Shown: positions 17,296-26,223 of the stretch, one piece after another | Layout: every line of letters starts with the position of its first letter | Position numbering within the stretch: the first letter of the stretch is position 1 | DNA from: JAGREO01 sp020446285 | Lineage (GTDB): Bacteria; Pseudomonadota; Alphaproteobacteria; Geminicoccales; Geminicoccaceae | Length of the DNA stretch: 64,000 bases | Assembly (NCBI GenBank): GCA_041398005.1 | Contig: JAWKVP010000007.1 | Location: 118,522 to 182,521, forward strand | Direction: 5' to 3' | The notes under the pieces: generated by a model | Seen by the model: the letters and a program-made list of their open reading frames with translations, nothing else | Database searches by the model: none | What the model was told of the DNA's origin: nothing | Program-made: the position numbers and the translations under genes

Positions 17296-18780
17296 ATGAC
17301 GGCTTTGGCCATGAGCGGAGATCGGGCGGTGCCCTCCGCATACAACGAGGACGTCGTCAGAAAATTTGCCATCGCCACCATGTTCTGGGGCGTTGTCGGA
17401 TTTCTGGCGGGGACATTCATCGCCTTCCAGCTGGCGTTTCCGGTGCTGAATTTCGATCTGCCGTGGCTGAGCTTCGGCCGGCTGCGCCCGCTCCACACCT
17501 CGGCGGTCGTGTTCGCGTTCGGCGGCAATGCGCTGCTTGGAACGTCGCTCTATGTCGTCCAGCGGACATGCCGGACGACGCTCTTCGGCGGCCGGGCGCT
17601 GGCCGATTTCCTCTTCTGGGGTTACCAGTTCTTCATCGTCATGGCCGCGCTCGGCTATGTGCTCGGCGTGACCCAGGCGCGTGAATATGCGGAGCCGGAA
17701 TGGTTCGTCGATCTGTGGCTCACGCTGGTCTGGGTGATCTATCTGGTGATCTTCCTCGGCACCGTGCTGATGCGCAGGGAACCGCACATCTACGTCGCCA
17801 ACTGGTTCTATCTCGCCTTCATCATCACCATCGCCATGCTGCACATCGTCAACAATCTGGCGTTGCCGGTGTCCTTCGTCGGCACCAAGAGCTACTCGCT
17901 CTTCTCCGGCGTGCAGGATGCGCTGACCCAGTGGTGGTACGGCCACAATGCGGTGGGCTTCTTCCTCACCGCCGGCTTCCTCGGCATGATGTACTATTTC
18001 GTGCCCAAGCAGGCCGAGCGTCCGGTCTACAGCTACCGGCTTTCGATCATCCATTTCTGGGCGCTGATCTTCCTCTACATCTGGGCCGGTCCGCATCATC
18101 TGCACTACACCGCCCTGCCGGACTGGGCGCAGGTGCTCGGCATGACCTTCTCGATCATGCTGTGGATGCCCTCATGGGGTGGCATGATCAACGGCCTGAT
18201 GACCCTTTCGGGGGCCTGGGACAAGCTGCGCACCGATCCGGTCCTGCGCTTCCTCGTGGTCTCCGTCGCCTTCTACGGCATGAGCACCTTCGAGGGGCCG
18301 CTGATGTCGATCCGTCAGGTCAACGCCCTGTCGCACTATACCGACTGGACGGTGGGCCATGTGCACAGCGGTGCGCTCGGCTGGGTGGCGTTCGTCAGCT
18401 TCGGGGCGATGTACTTCCTCTTCCCGCGTCTGTGGAAGGCCAAGCGTCTCTACTCGCTCAAGCTGGTGGAGTGGCATTTCTGGATCGCGACGCTCGGCAT
18501 CGTTCTCTACATCACCGCGATGTGGGTCTCGGGTATCATGCAGGGCCTGATGTGGCGCACCTATGATGCCATGGGCTTCCTCCAGTTCTCCTTCATCGAG
18601 ACGGTCGAGGCGATGCATCCCTTCTATGTGATCCGTGCCTTCGGTGGCGTGCTCTTCCTCACCGGCGCACTGATCATGGTCTACAATCTCGTGCGCACCG
18701 TTCGCGGCGAGGTACGCGAAGAGGAACCGGTCGGCGGGGTCGGTCCTGCTGCCCGCCAGATTCAGGCTCCGGCGGAGTAG
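17296..18780 (+). CDS. ccoN: cbb3-type cytochrome c oxidase subunit I
   Basis: Catalytic subunit that binds haem b and the b3-CuB centre and reduces oxygen at low concentration. It has 494 residues and about 12 transmembrane segments. Haem and copper ligands are in RPLHTSAVVFAFGG, QWWYGHNAVGFFLT, GPHHLHYTALPDW and TVGHVHSGALGW. I start at ATG 17296, with AGGAGA five bases upstream; the open frame further upstream runs through repeats and is not coding. First gene of ccoNOQP. Confidence 0.97.
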   Translation: MTALAMSGDRAVPSAYNEDVVRKFAIATMFWGVVGFLAGTFIAFQLAFPVLNFDLPWLSFGRLRPLHTSAVVFAFGGNALLGTSLYVVQRTCRTTLFGGRALADFLFWGYQFFIVMAALGYVLGVTQAREYAEPEWFVDLWLTLVWVIYLVIFLGTVLMRREPHIYVANWFYLAFIITIAMLHIVNNLALPVSFVGTKSYSLFSGVQDALTQWWYGHNAVGFFLTAGFLGMMYYFVPKQAERPVYSYRLSIIHFWALIFLYIWAGPHHLHYTALPDWAQVLGMTFSIMLWMPSWGGMINGLMTLSGAWDKLRTDPVLRFLVVSVAFYGMSTFEGPLMSIRQVNALSHYTDWTVGHVHSGALGWVAFVSFGAMYFLFPRLWKAKRLYSLKLVEWHFWIATLGIVLYITAMWVSGIMQGLMWRTYDAMGFLQFSFIETVEAMHPFYVIRAFGGVLFLTGALIMVYNLVRTVRGEVREEEPVGGVGPAARQIQAPAE

Positions 18781-18790
18781 GAGACCAGCC

Positions 18791-19522
18791 ATGTCGTTGA
18801 TGCACCATCACGAAAAAGTCGAAACCCGCGGCATGCTCCTTGCCGTGCTCATCCTGATCACCGTCTCGATCGGCGGTATCGTCGAGATCACGCCGCTGTT
18901 CTCGATCGAGAGCACGATCGAGCGGGTGAAGGGCGTGCGGCCCTATACCCCGCTGGAGCTTGCCGGGCGCAACATCTACATGCGCGAGGGCTGCTACAAC
19001 TGCCACAGCCAGATGGTCCGTCCCTTCCGCGACGAGGTCGAACGCTACGGCCATTACAGCCTCGCCGCGGAGAGCATGTACGATCATCCCTTCCAGTGGG
19101 GCAGCAAGCGCACGGGTCCGGATCTCGCCCGTGTCGGCGGCAAATACTCCAATGAGTGGCAGGCGGCGCACCTGACCGATCCGCGCAGCGTGGTGCCCGA
19201 GAGCATCATGCCGGGCTATCCGTTCCTCAGTCGCACCGACCTCTCCATGGACGATGCGGACGAACATCTCGAGGCGTTGCGCGCCCTTGGCGTGCCCTAT
19301 GAGGATGGCATGATCGAGGCCGCATCGGCGGATCTGCGGGCGCAGGCCGATCCGGACGGTGACCATGACGCGGTGCTCGAGCGCTATCCGAACGCCGCTG
19401 TCGGCGATTTCGACGGCCAGCCGGGCCGGCTGACCGAGATGGACGCACTGATCGCCTATCTGCAGATTCTCGGGCGCATGGTCGATTTCACCGCCGTTCG
19501 CAACGAGGACCTCCAGCAGTGA
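18791..19522 (+). CDS. ccoO: cbb3-type cytochrome c oxidase subunit II
   Basis: Membrane-anchored mono-haem cytochrome c of the oxidase. It has 243 residues with one N-terminal transmembrane helix (about 16-36), CYNCH at 68-72 as haem c site and MVRPFRDEVERYG directly after it, the family signature. The distal Met ligand is probably in ESIMPGYPFL. It starts ten bases after ccoN ends. Confidence 0.97.
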   Translation: MSLMHHHEKVETRGMLLAVLILITVSIGGIVEITPLFSIESTIERVKGVRPYTPLELAGRNIYMREGCYNCHSQMVRPFRDEVERYGHYSLAAESMYDHPFQWGSKRTGPDLARVGGKYSNEWQAAHLTDPRSVVPESIMPGYPFLSRTDLSMDDADEHLEALRALGVPYEDGMIEAASADLRAQADPDGDHDAVLERYPNAAVGDFDGQPGRLTEMDALIAYLQILGRMVDFTAVRNEDLQQ

Positions 19523-19550
19523 CCACGGACACGCATGGCAAGGATCCGGC

Positions 19551-19718
19551 ATGATGTATGAGGAAATCCGGCCCATGGTTCAGGCCCTCTGGGAGGTCTG
19601 GCTGTTTGTTCTGTTTGTTGGAATCGTCGTGTGGGCTCTCTGGCCGTCCCGGCAGAAAGAGATGAACGAACACGCGAACATCCCGCTGCGCGACGAGGAG
19701 AATGGCCATGTCGGCTAA
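19551..19718 (+). CDS. ccoQ: cbb3-type oxidase subunit CcoQ
   Basis: A 55-residue single-helix protein beginning MMYEEIRPMVQALWEVW. Size, hydrophobic helix WLFVLFVGIVVWALWPS, charged C-terminus and position between ccoO and ccoP identify CcoQ, which stabilises the complex. Its last codons overlap the beginning of ccoP by 11 bases. Confidence 0.9.
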   Translation: MMYEEIRPMVQALWEVWLFVLFVGIVVWALWPSRQKEMNEHANIPLRDEENGHVG

Positions 19719-20562
19719 GGAAAGAGACCATGTCACCGGCGTCGAGACCACGGGGCACGAGTGGGACGGCATCAAGGAGCTGAACAATCCGCTTCCGGCC
19801 TGGTGGCTCTACACCTTCTATGTCTGCATTGCCTTTGCGGTACTGTGGTGGGTGCTCTATCCGTCCTGGCCGACCAGTTCGACCTATCTTGGCGGCGTGC
19901 TCGGTTACGACCAGCGGCAGGATGTGCGCGACCGGCTGGCCGAGGCGAGGGAAGCCCAGGGTGCCTGGCGCGGCCGCATCGCCGAGCAGGATCCGGCGGC
20001 GATCATCGCCGATCCGGAGCTTCTGACCTTCGCAGTCGCCGGCGGCGAGGTCGCGTTCAAGGAAAACTGCGCGCCCTGCCACGGCCTCGGCGGCGCCGGT
20101 CAGCTCAACTACCCGACACTGGCCGACGATGCCTGGATCTGGGGCGGCACGGTCGATGATATCGAATATACGGTCCGCCATGGCATCCGCAATGCCGACG
20201 ACGATGATGCCCGCTATGCCGACATGCCGGCTTACGGGGACATGTTCGATGCCGCCCAGATCGAGGCGGTCGCCGACCATGTGCTGTCACTGACCTCCGA
20301 CACCCCCGACAATGCCGAGGGTGCCACGCTCTTCGCCGAGAATTGCGCGGCCTGTCATGCCGAGGATGGCGGCGGCGATCCGACCATGGGCGCGCCGGCG
20401 CTCAACGATGCCATATGGCTCTATGGCGAGGGCAGGGATGCGGTAATCGCCCAGGTCACCAGACCCCGGCAGGGCGTGATGCCTGCCTGGCAGGGTCGCC
20501 TGAGCGATGACGAGATCAAGATGCTCACGGTCTATGTCCACAGCCTCGGCGGTGGCCAGTAA
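19708..20562 (+). CDS. ccoP: cbb3-type cytochrome c oxidase subunit III (di-haem)
   Basis: Di-haem cytochrome c that passes electrons into the oxidase. It has 284 residues with one transmembrane helix (about 30-52, WWLYTFYVCIAFAVLWWVLY) and two haem c sites, CAPCH at 121 and CAACH at 213. GAGGAG (19695-19700) is better spaced for ATG 19708 than for the ATG two codons earlier. It ends the operon; a strong terminator follows. ccoGHIS are not in this window. Confidence 0.96.
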   Translation: MSAKERDHVTGVETTGHEWDGIKELNNPLPAWWLYTFYVCIAFAVLWWVLYPSWPTSSTYLGGVLGYDQRQDVRDRLAEAREAQGAWRGRIAEQDPAAIIADPELLTFAVAGGEVAFKENCAPCHGLGGAGQLNYPTLADDAWIWGGTVDDIEYTVRHGIRNADDDDARYADMPAYGDMFDAAQIEAVADHVLSLTSDTPDNAEGATLFAENCAACHAEDGGGDPTMGAPALNDAIWLYGEGRDAVIAQVTRPRQGVMPAWQGRLSDDEIKMLTVYVHSLGGGQ

Positions 20563-20629
20563 ATCGGACGAAAAGCGCGGATCCGGAAAACGACGGATCG
20601 TCCACCCCCTGATCCCGCCCACACGAACA

Positions 20630-20661
20630 AGCCGCCCGGCAACCACCGGGCGGCTTTTTTC
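20630..20661 (+). terminator. Rho-independent terminator of ccoNOQP
   Basis: A perfect 10-bp stem AGCCGCCCGG / CCGGGCGGCT (20630-20639 and 20646-20655) with a six-base loop is followed by a run of T. It lies 68 bp after the ccoP stop. Confidence 0.92.
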
Positions 20662-20772
20662 ATGCGCCGTACCGCAGCGGCCTGCGCATGGCTTTACAAA
20701 GGAATTGCGATATTTTGCGAAATGGATATTCTACCAATAGTAGAAAATCCCTGATGGATCTGTCATGCCAGC

Positions 20773-21840
20773 ATGTCCCCTGCGGCCGGCGGAAGCGGGA
20801 GAGCGCATCCCGTCGGCCCTGACCGGAACGAGCGTGTGAAGAGCAGCGGGCGATCCATGCTCAGCGTCGTGCTGCCGGCGTTCAACGAGGAAGCGGGTAT
20901 CGTTCAGGCCGTTCGGGCGATCCGGGCCGTGCTCGAAACCTGTGACATCGGCTATGAGATTCTGGTCGTCGATGACGGATCCCGCGATGCGACCTGGCAG
21001 GAGCTTCAACGGCTTGCACACAGCATGCGTTCGCTGCGGGCCATCCGGTTCTCGCGCAATTTCGGCAAGGAGGCGGCCATACGCGCCGGCCTCGAGGCGG
21101 CTTCGGGCGATGCCGCGATCGTCCTCGATGCCGATCTCCAGCATCCGCCGGAGCTGATTGCGGAAATGCTGCGGCTGTGGCGCACCGGTGATGTCGATGT
21201 CGTCAACGGCGTGAAAGTCGACCGGCGGCGGGAAAGCGGAATCGATACCGTTCTGACACGCGGCTTCTATCGGCTGTTCTCGCGGCTTTCCGGGCTCGCC
21301 ATCGACAATGGCGCGGATCTCAAGCTGCTCGACCGTGCGGTCATCGACGCCTATTGCCGATTGCCCGAGCGTCAGCCCTTCTTTCGCGGGCTCGTTACAT
21401 GGCTGGGCTTTCGACAGGTCGACCTGCATTTCGATGTTGCGCCGCGCCTCGCGGGGGCGAGCAAATGGAACGGATTTTCGAGACTGCTGCTCGCCCTTAC
21501 CAGCATCGTCTCGTTTTCGACCCTGCCCTTGCACATCATCTCGCTCTGCGGGATCGGCACCTCGGTCTTCGCCCTGTTTCTGGGGCTCCAGACACTCTGG
21601 GTATGGGCAGGTGGATCCGCGGTCGAGGGTTTCACCACCATGATTCTGGCGCTTGCCTTCATCGGCGGTATCCTGATGCTCGGGCTTGGCATCATCGGCC
21701 AGTATCTCGCGCAGATCTACAATGAGGTCAAAGCCCGTCCGCTTTATCTCGTTCGGGAGGTGCTCGACCGACCGGAGCGCCGCCTGCAACATATACATCA
21801 AACTCGCCAACCGATTGAAGCAGCCTGTAGCGAGCCCTGA
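20773..21840 (+). CDS. GtrB/DPM-type family 2 glycosyltransferase
   Basis: Likely moves a sugar from a nucleotide donor to polyprenyl phosphate at the inner membrane. The GT2 domain starts at LSVVLPAFNEEAG; VVDDGSRDAT and LDADLQHPPE carry the nucleotide and metal-binding Asp residues. Two transmembrane helices near residues 240-265 and 285-310 are as in GtrB/ArnC. The start is uncertain: ATG 20773, GTG 20836 and ATG 20857 are all in frame and none has a good ribosome site. The last 113 bases overlap the convergent gene. The GT-C-like protein opposite could use the lipid-linked sugar. Confidence 0.85.
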   Translation: MSPAAGGSGRAHPVGPDRNERVKSSGRSMLSVVLPAFNEEAGIVQAVRAIRAVLETCDIGYEILVVDDGSRDATWQELQRLAHSMRSLRAIRFSRNFGKEAAIRAGLEAASGDAAIVLDADLQHPPELIAEMLRLWRTGDVDVVNGVKVDRRRESGIDTVLTRGFYRLFSRLSGLAIDNGADLKLLDRAVIDAYCRLPERQPFFRGLVTWLGFRQVDLHFDVAPRLAGASKWNGFSRLLLALTSIVSFSTLPLHIISLCGIGTSVFALFLGLQTLWVWAGGSAVEGFTTMILALAFIGGILMLGLGIIGQYLAQIYNEVKARPLYLVREVLDRPERRLQHIHQTRQPIEAACSEP

Positions 21841-23545
21841 TCCACTCCAGCAGCAGGACGGTATCGCTGTTGTGATACTTGTCGACCCGCCGGTTGATCA
21901 CCAGCGCGGGCGGATCGGATTCCAGCCTTTGTGTGACTTCCGCCAGACGCCGGAATGTCCCGAGGCCGACATTGGCGAAGGGAAGCGGATTGCGCCGATC
22001 GGCAAGAAAATAGAATTCGGGAATGGCCGGCATGCTCAGGATCGCGTCTCCGGGAGCGGAATTTCGCCCGATCAGATCCAGCAGACGCGTATGGGTTTCC
22101 GCCTCCTTTCGATCGATGACGATCCGGGCGCGTCCGTCGAGCCGGACCTCATCGGCGGGCCACTCGTTTGCCGAAAAGAGAACAGAAAGCGCCCGCGAAG
22201 GTATCGGCAATGAGGATTGCCAATGGAAACCGGTGACTGCCAGCAGGACGAGCCAGCTTCCGGTGATGCTGCGCGCGATGACGCTCCGGCCCGAGGCGAG
22301 CATCGCGGTGCCGGCGACCAGCAGGGGGGCGACAAAGGAAAGATAGATCGGAATCTGGTAGTGCAGCGCTGCCACGCCGACAAAAAGGGCAACGGTGGCG
22401 ATCGGCGTTGCGAGCATCGCGTCAGTGGATCTCCAGCCACGGCGAACGAGTGCTAAGGCGATGATGCCGGGAAGCAGGAGAAGGCTGAGCCAGTAACCGG
22501 CATTGAGAAATACGGGAAGTGAGGGCGAGCGCAGGAACCGGATGAGCCCGTACAGCACCACATGATAGTAGCGCGGATTGTCGAGAAAGGGCATGGCCAG
22601 CAATGCGCGTGACATGCCGAGAAGCACGCGAAAACAGTCGTCGAGCGCCGCATTCATGGCGAGATAGACGAGTAGCGGGAGGAATGCGGTGGCAAGCCCG
22701 GCGGATGTGACGATCAGGATCCGTGCGGTCGCGCGATTGCCGGTCAGCGGTCCGCGGAACACGCAGATCAGCACCGCCATCGGGCCCGCCAGAAACACCG
22801 GCCCGGTGAAGGGATCGAGCCTCGGCAGGCCATAGGCCAGGAGAATGCCTGCCAGCGCCAGAATGATGCTGCGGGCGAGCCATTGCCCGCCGGTGGCGCC
22901 GTCTTCGGACGCATGCGGATCGGCACGCGCAAGAAGCGTCACCAGCACCGCCATGCCGAGGAATGCGGCAGTCAGGTGGCGGAACAGGAAAGCGATGCCG
23001 ACGAGCAGGCCGAGCGTGAACAGCACCGATGTCTTGCGATGGTTGCGGGTCTGCAGCAACAGCGCCGCGACGAAAGCGATGAACAGCACATACCAGTTGG
23101 CTGAAGGATTCTGGAATTGTGGCAGTCCGACAGCCGAGACCGCCAGCGATGCGACAATGGCAAGCGGCAGGGAGCGTCCGGCGATCAGCGCATGGACGAT
23201 CATCGACTGGGCGAGGGCGACAACCACCAGCGGATATCGCATGGAGAGCAGCGTCTCGCCGAACAACAGCATCGACAGGGCATTGACCAGATGCACAAGA
23301 CCCAGATGGAAGTCCTCGATATCCCGGAAGAGGACTTCGCCATTCAGCAGCCTTCGGGCGATATGTGCATAGTAGCCGTCATCCGGTGCCCACCAGAAAT
23401 GATCGAAGATGGCGAACAGGAGGATCGCATTGCAGGAAAGGGCGATCAGGAATGCGATGGCAGGCGAGGAAGCGCTCCACCTGCCCGGGGAAGATGGAAC
23501 ATTCTCTTCGATCGCGTTCATGACGGTGGCGGCCGGGGGCGTCAT
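21728..23545 (-). CDS. GT-C-like multi-pass membrane protein
   Basis: A 605-residue protein with ten or more predicted transmembrane segments and a C-terminal periplasmic region. The acidic motif WWAPDDGYYAHIARRLLNGEVLFRD after the first helix resembles the first-loop Asp motif of PMT/ArnT-type glycosyltransferases, which use polyprenyl-phosphate sugars. The family is inferred from this layout, not a firm signature. An alternative start is ATG 23521. It converges with the GtrB-like gene and overlaps it by 113 bases. Confidence 0.7.
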   Translation of the reverse strand: MTPPAATVMNAIEENVPSSPGRWSASSPAIAFLIALSCNAILLFAIFDHFWWAPDDGYYAHIARRLLNGEVLFRDIEDFHLGLVHLVNALSMLLFGETLLSMRYPLVVVALAQSMIVHALIAGRSLPLAIVASLAVSAVGLPQFQNPSANWYVLFIAFVAALLLQTRNHRKTSVLFTLGLLVGIAFLFRHLTAAFLGMAVLVTLLARADPHASEDGATGGQWLARSIILALAGILLAYGLPRLDPFTGPVFLAGPMAVLICVFRGPLTGNRATARILIVTSAGLATAFLPLLVYLAMNAALDDCFRVLLGMSRALLAMPFLDNPRYYHVVLYGLIRFLRSPSLPVFLNAGYWLSLLLLPGIIALALVRRGWRSTDAMLATPIATVALFVGVAALHYQIPIYLSFVAPLLVAGTAMLASGRSVIARSITGSWLVLLAVTGFHWQSSLPIPSRALSVLFSANEWPADEVRLDGRARIVIDRKEAETHTRLLDLIGRNSAPGDAILSMPAIPEFYFLADRRNPLPFANVGLGTFRRLAEVTQRLESDPPALVINRRVDKYHNSDTVLLLEWIRARYRLLQSVGEFDVYVAGGAPVGRAPPERDKADGL

Positions 23546-23819
23546 CGCGCGGTCTTGCGGTTCAGTGCCCGGAAAGGCCGAGGCAGACGGGGAAGTCCTT
23601 CCACCAGTTCATGCACCTGCTGACAAGCGACAGGAATCGCACGCTGGGATCGGTGGTTTCGCGCAAACGGTGCTCGCGATTTGTGTGGCCATGGGACATC
23701 CCGAAGCAGCTTGAAAAGAGACCGGTCCTTCAACACGCTGTTAACCGGCGTGACGATATGCATTCAGGATTAAGATTCGGTTAGCGGCCCCTGCGTCACG
23801 TCCGCTCGGGAAAGGCCGC
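23546..23819. other. 274-bp intergenic region
   Basis: No gene I can support; a 73-codon minus-strand frame (23542-23763) has no recognisable domain. TTCAACACGCTG at 23729-23740 matches the terminal arm of the MITE-like element at 7509-7526 and lies inside a small CCGGT...ACCGG hairpin. Confidence 0.4.
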
Positions 23820-24464
23820 TCAGGAAAGACCGAATGCCTGCTTTGCGCCGTCGATGATGAACTGCATGGCGAGTGCGGCAAGGAGAAGGCCGAGAAGGCG
23901 CGAGAGGATGGTGACGAATGTGCGGCCGAGGAGATGCGCCATGCGTGCCGCGAGCAGGAGCATGAGCAGGAGGGTCACGAGCACGCTCGCGAGGGCGGCG
24001 ATGATGACGGCCTGTGTGGCGGTGTCGCCGCCATGTGCGCTCATCTGCAGGATGACGGCCGCGATGGCGCCGGGCCCCGCCACGAGCGGAACGGCAAGCG
24101 GAAAGATGGCGACATCGTCATTGTGGCTTTCGCCCTGCAACCGTTCGTCGCGGATCGATTCGGCCGTGTGATTGCGCCGTTCGCTGCGCTTTTCGAAGAC
24201 CATCTCGAAACCGATCGCCAGCAGCATCAAGCCGCCGGCGATGCGGAAGGCCGGCATGGAGATGCCGAGAACGAGCAGGACCCTGTCGCCGAAAAAGGCG
24301 AAGACGAGGAGCACGGTCGCTCCGATGAGGGTTCCGCGAATGGCCGCGCGCATGCGGCCGCGCTGGTCGAGCGCGGCTGTCAGGGCGAGAAATATGGGCA
24401 CCATGCCGAGCGGATCGATGGTGACCGTGAATGCGGTGAGCGCGAGCAGATAGGTTTCGAGCAT
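23820..24464 (-). CDS. MarC-family integral membrane protein
   Basis: A 214-residue inner-membrane protein with six predicted helices. The family pattern is clear: FTVTIDPLGMVPIFLALT at the N-terminus, FRIAGGLMLLAIGFEM near residue 75 and FPLAVPLVAGPGAIAAVIL near 120. MarC proteins were once linked to antibiotic resistance but their transport role is unproven. It diverges from the 5'-nucleotidase gene, 73 bp apart. Confidence 0.9.
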   Translation of the reverse strand: MLETYLLALTAFTVTIDPLGMVPIFLALTAALDQRGRMRAAIRGTLIGATVLLVFAFFGDRVLLVLGISMPAFRIAGGLMLLAIGFEMVFEKRSERRNHTAESIRDERLQGESHNDDVAIFPLAVPLVAGPGAIAAVILQMSAHGGDTATQAVIIAALASVLVTLLLMLLLAARMAHLLGRTFVTILSRLLGLLLAALAMQFIIDGAKQAFGLS

Positions 24465-24537
24465 GCGAAAGCTGATAGCCGAGGGGTCCGTCGATTGCTA
24501 GATCTGTGAGCGGGGACGATGAACATGGAGATGCCAG

Positions 24538-26049
24538 GTGCGACGCCGTCACGTTCTTGCGACTTCCGTTTTCTGCCTGCCGTTTCTCGCCACCGCGGCC
24601 ATGGCGGAACCGGTCACGATCACATTCCTGCACACCAACGACATCTACGAGATCTCGCCGGATGACGGGCAGGGCGGGTTCGGCGAGCTCGCGACCCTGC
24701 TCGAACGCGAGCGTGCCGCCAATCCGCTGACCGTGACGACCTTCGGCGGGGACCTGTTCTCGCCTTCGGTCATGTCGGGCCTGACCAAGGGCGAGCAGAT
24801 GGTGGAATTGCTCAACGCCATCGGCACCGATGTCGCTGTTGTCGGCAATCACGAATTCGACTTCGGCGCCGACATTGCCGCCGAGCGTTTCGCCGCCTCG
24901 TCCTTCCCCTGGCTCGGTGGCAATGCCCTCGATGCGAGCGGTGAGCCGGCGATCGGCATGGCCGCGACCCACATGATGGAGATCGGCGGCTACAGGATCG
25001 GCTTTCTCGGTGTGATCGCGGAGGAGACACCGACACTTTCCTCGCCGGGGCCGGACATCACCTTCGTGGATGCCGAAGAGACGGCGGCGAGCCTTGCTGC
25101 CGGGCTCAGGGAACAGGGCGCCGATCTGGTCATCGCCATGACCCATCTCGACGAGGCCGATGATCGCGAGCTGCTGCGCAGGGTCGATGACATCGACATC
25201 GCATTCGGCGGTCATGACCACGATCCGATCACCTTTTTCGACGGCGACGCGCTGCTCATCAAGGCCGGCTATGACGCGCAATATCTGGCGGCCGTGGACA
25301 TCACGCTCGACCGTGTCGACAAGCGGGGCGAGGAGGTCGTCGTCTGGCGTCCGCAGTGGCGCTTCCTGTCGACGGCCGGCATCGAGCCCGAGCCCGGCAT
25401 CCAGGCCATCGTCGACAGGTGGAACGGCAAGCTCGACGAGGAGCTGAACGTTCCCGTCGGCGAGGCGGGCGTGGCGCTCGACACGCGGCGCGGGACGGTA
25501 CGCAGCGAGGAGAGCAATTTCGGCAATCTCATCGCCGAGGCGATGATGAACGCCACGGGAGCCGATGTCGGTTTCACCAATGGCGGCGGCATTCGCGGCG
25601 ACCGCACCTATGATCCGGGCACCGTGCTCACGCGCAAGGACGTGCTCTCGGAGCTTCCCTTCGGCAATGTGACCGTGCTGATGGAACTGGGCGGCGCTGA
25701 TCTTCTCGACGCGCTCGAAAACGGCGTGTCGCAGTTCGAGGACGGTGCGGGGCGCTTTCCGCAGGTCGCCGGCATGACCTTCCGTTTCGATGCACGCAAG
25801 CCGGCGGGAAGTCGTGTGAGCGATGTTACGGTCGGTGGTGAACCGCTCGATCCGGCGAGGAGCTACAAGGTCGCGACCAACGATTACATCGCGAGCGGCG
25901 GTGACGGTTACGAGGCGCTCACCCGTGGCAGGCTTCTCATCGACGCATCGGGTGCGACGCTCATGGCATCGACGGTGATGAACTACATCACGGCTCTGGG
26001 CGGAAGCATCACGCAGGAGACGGACGGGCGGATCACCCGCATCGACTGA
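24538..26049 (+). CDS. 5'-nucleotidase / UDP-sugar hydrolase family periplasmic protein
   Basis: A secreted metallophosphoesterase acting on nucleotides or related phosphate esters. It has 503 residues with a signal peptide (RRRHVLATSVFCLPFLATAAMA). Metal-site motifs are HTNDIYE near 32, GGDLFSPS, VGNHEFDFG and FGGHDHD. The C-terminal nucleotide-binding domain has FTNGGGIRGDRTYD near 345 and NDYIASGGDGY near 460. The start is GTG 24538 with GGAG seven bases upstream; nearby ATGs are out of frame. Substrate preference is not visible. Confidence 0.93.
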   Translation: MRRRHVLATSVFCLPFLATAAMAEPVTITFLHTNDIYEISPDDGQGGFGELATLLERERAANPLTVTTFGGDLFSPSVMSGLTKGEQMVELLNAIGTDVAVVGNHEFDFGADIAAERFAASSFPWLGGNALDASGEPAIGMAATHMMEIGGYRIGFLGVIAEETPTLSSPGPDITFVDAEETAASLAAGLREQGADLVIAMTHLDEADDRELLRRVDDIDIAFGGHDHDPITFFDGDALLIKAGYDAQYLAAVDITLDRVDKRGEEVVVWRPQWRFLSTAGIEPEPGIQAIVDRWNGKLDEELNVPVGEAGVALDTRRGTVRSEESNFGNLIAEAMMNATGADVGFTNGGGIRGDRTYDPGTVLTRKDVLSELPFGNVTVLMELGGADLLDALENGVSQFEDGAGRFPQVAGMTFRFDARKPAGSRVSDVTVGGEPLDPARSYKVATNDYIASGGDGYEALTRGRLLIDASGATLMASTVMNYITALGGSITQETDGRITRID

Positions 26050-26087
26050 CCGGCAACCGCATGCCGGCTGCGCGGGCGGGCGCGAAG

Positions 26088-26196
26088 CATCCGGCCCGAA
26101 GCATCCGCAGGATGCCGGTTGGGAAGCATCCGCAGGATGCCGGTTGGGAAGCATCCGCAGGATGCCGGTTGGGAAGCATCCGGGATGCCGGCTGGC
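26088..26196. repeat. 25-bp tandem hairpin repeat
   Basis: Three identical 25-base units start at 26098, 26123 and 26148, with degenerate copies on both sides. Each unit contains GCATCC-gca-GGATGC, so the array can fold as a row of hairpins. It fills the gap between the 5'-nucleotidase gene and the convergent RTX-like gene and may act as a terminator for both. Confidence 0.85.
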
Positions 26197-26223
26197 ATGT
26201 CCCGGATGCAGGTCGGGTCGCGA

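Noticed and set aside
23542..23763. A 73-codon minus-strand frame
   Set aside because: No domain or ribosome site, and it covers the repeat-like hairpin at 23726-23750.
26098..26172. Tandem 25-bp units considered as a CRISPR array
   Set aside because: Units abut with no spacers and no cas genes are nearby.
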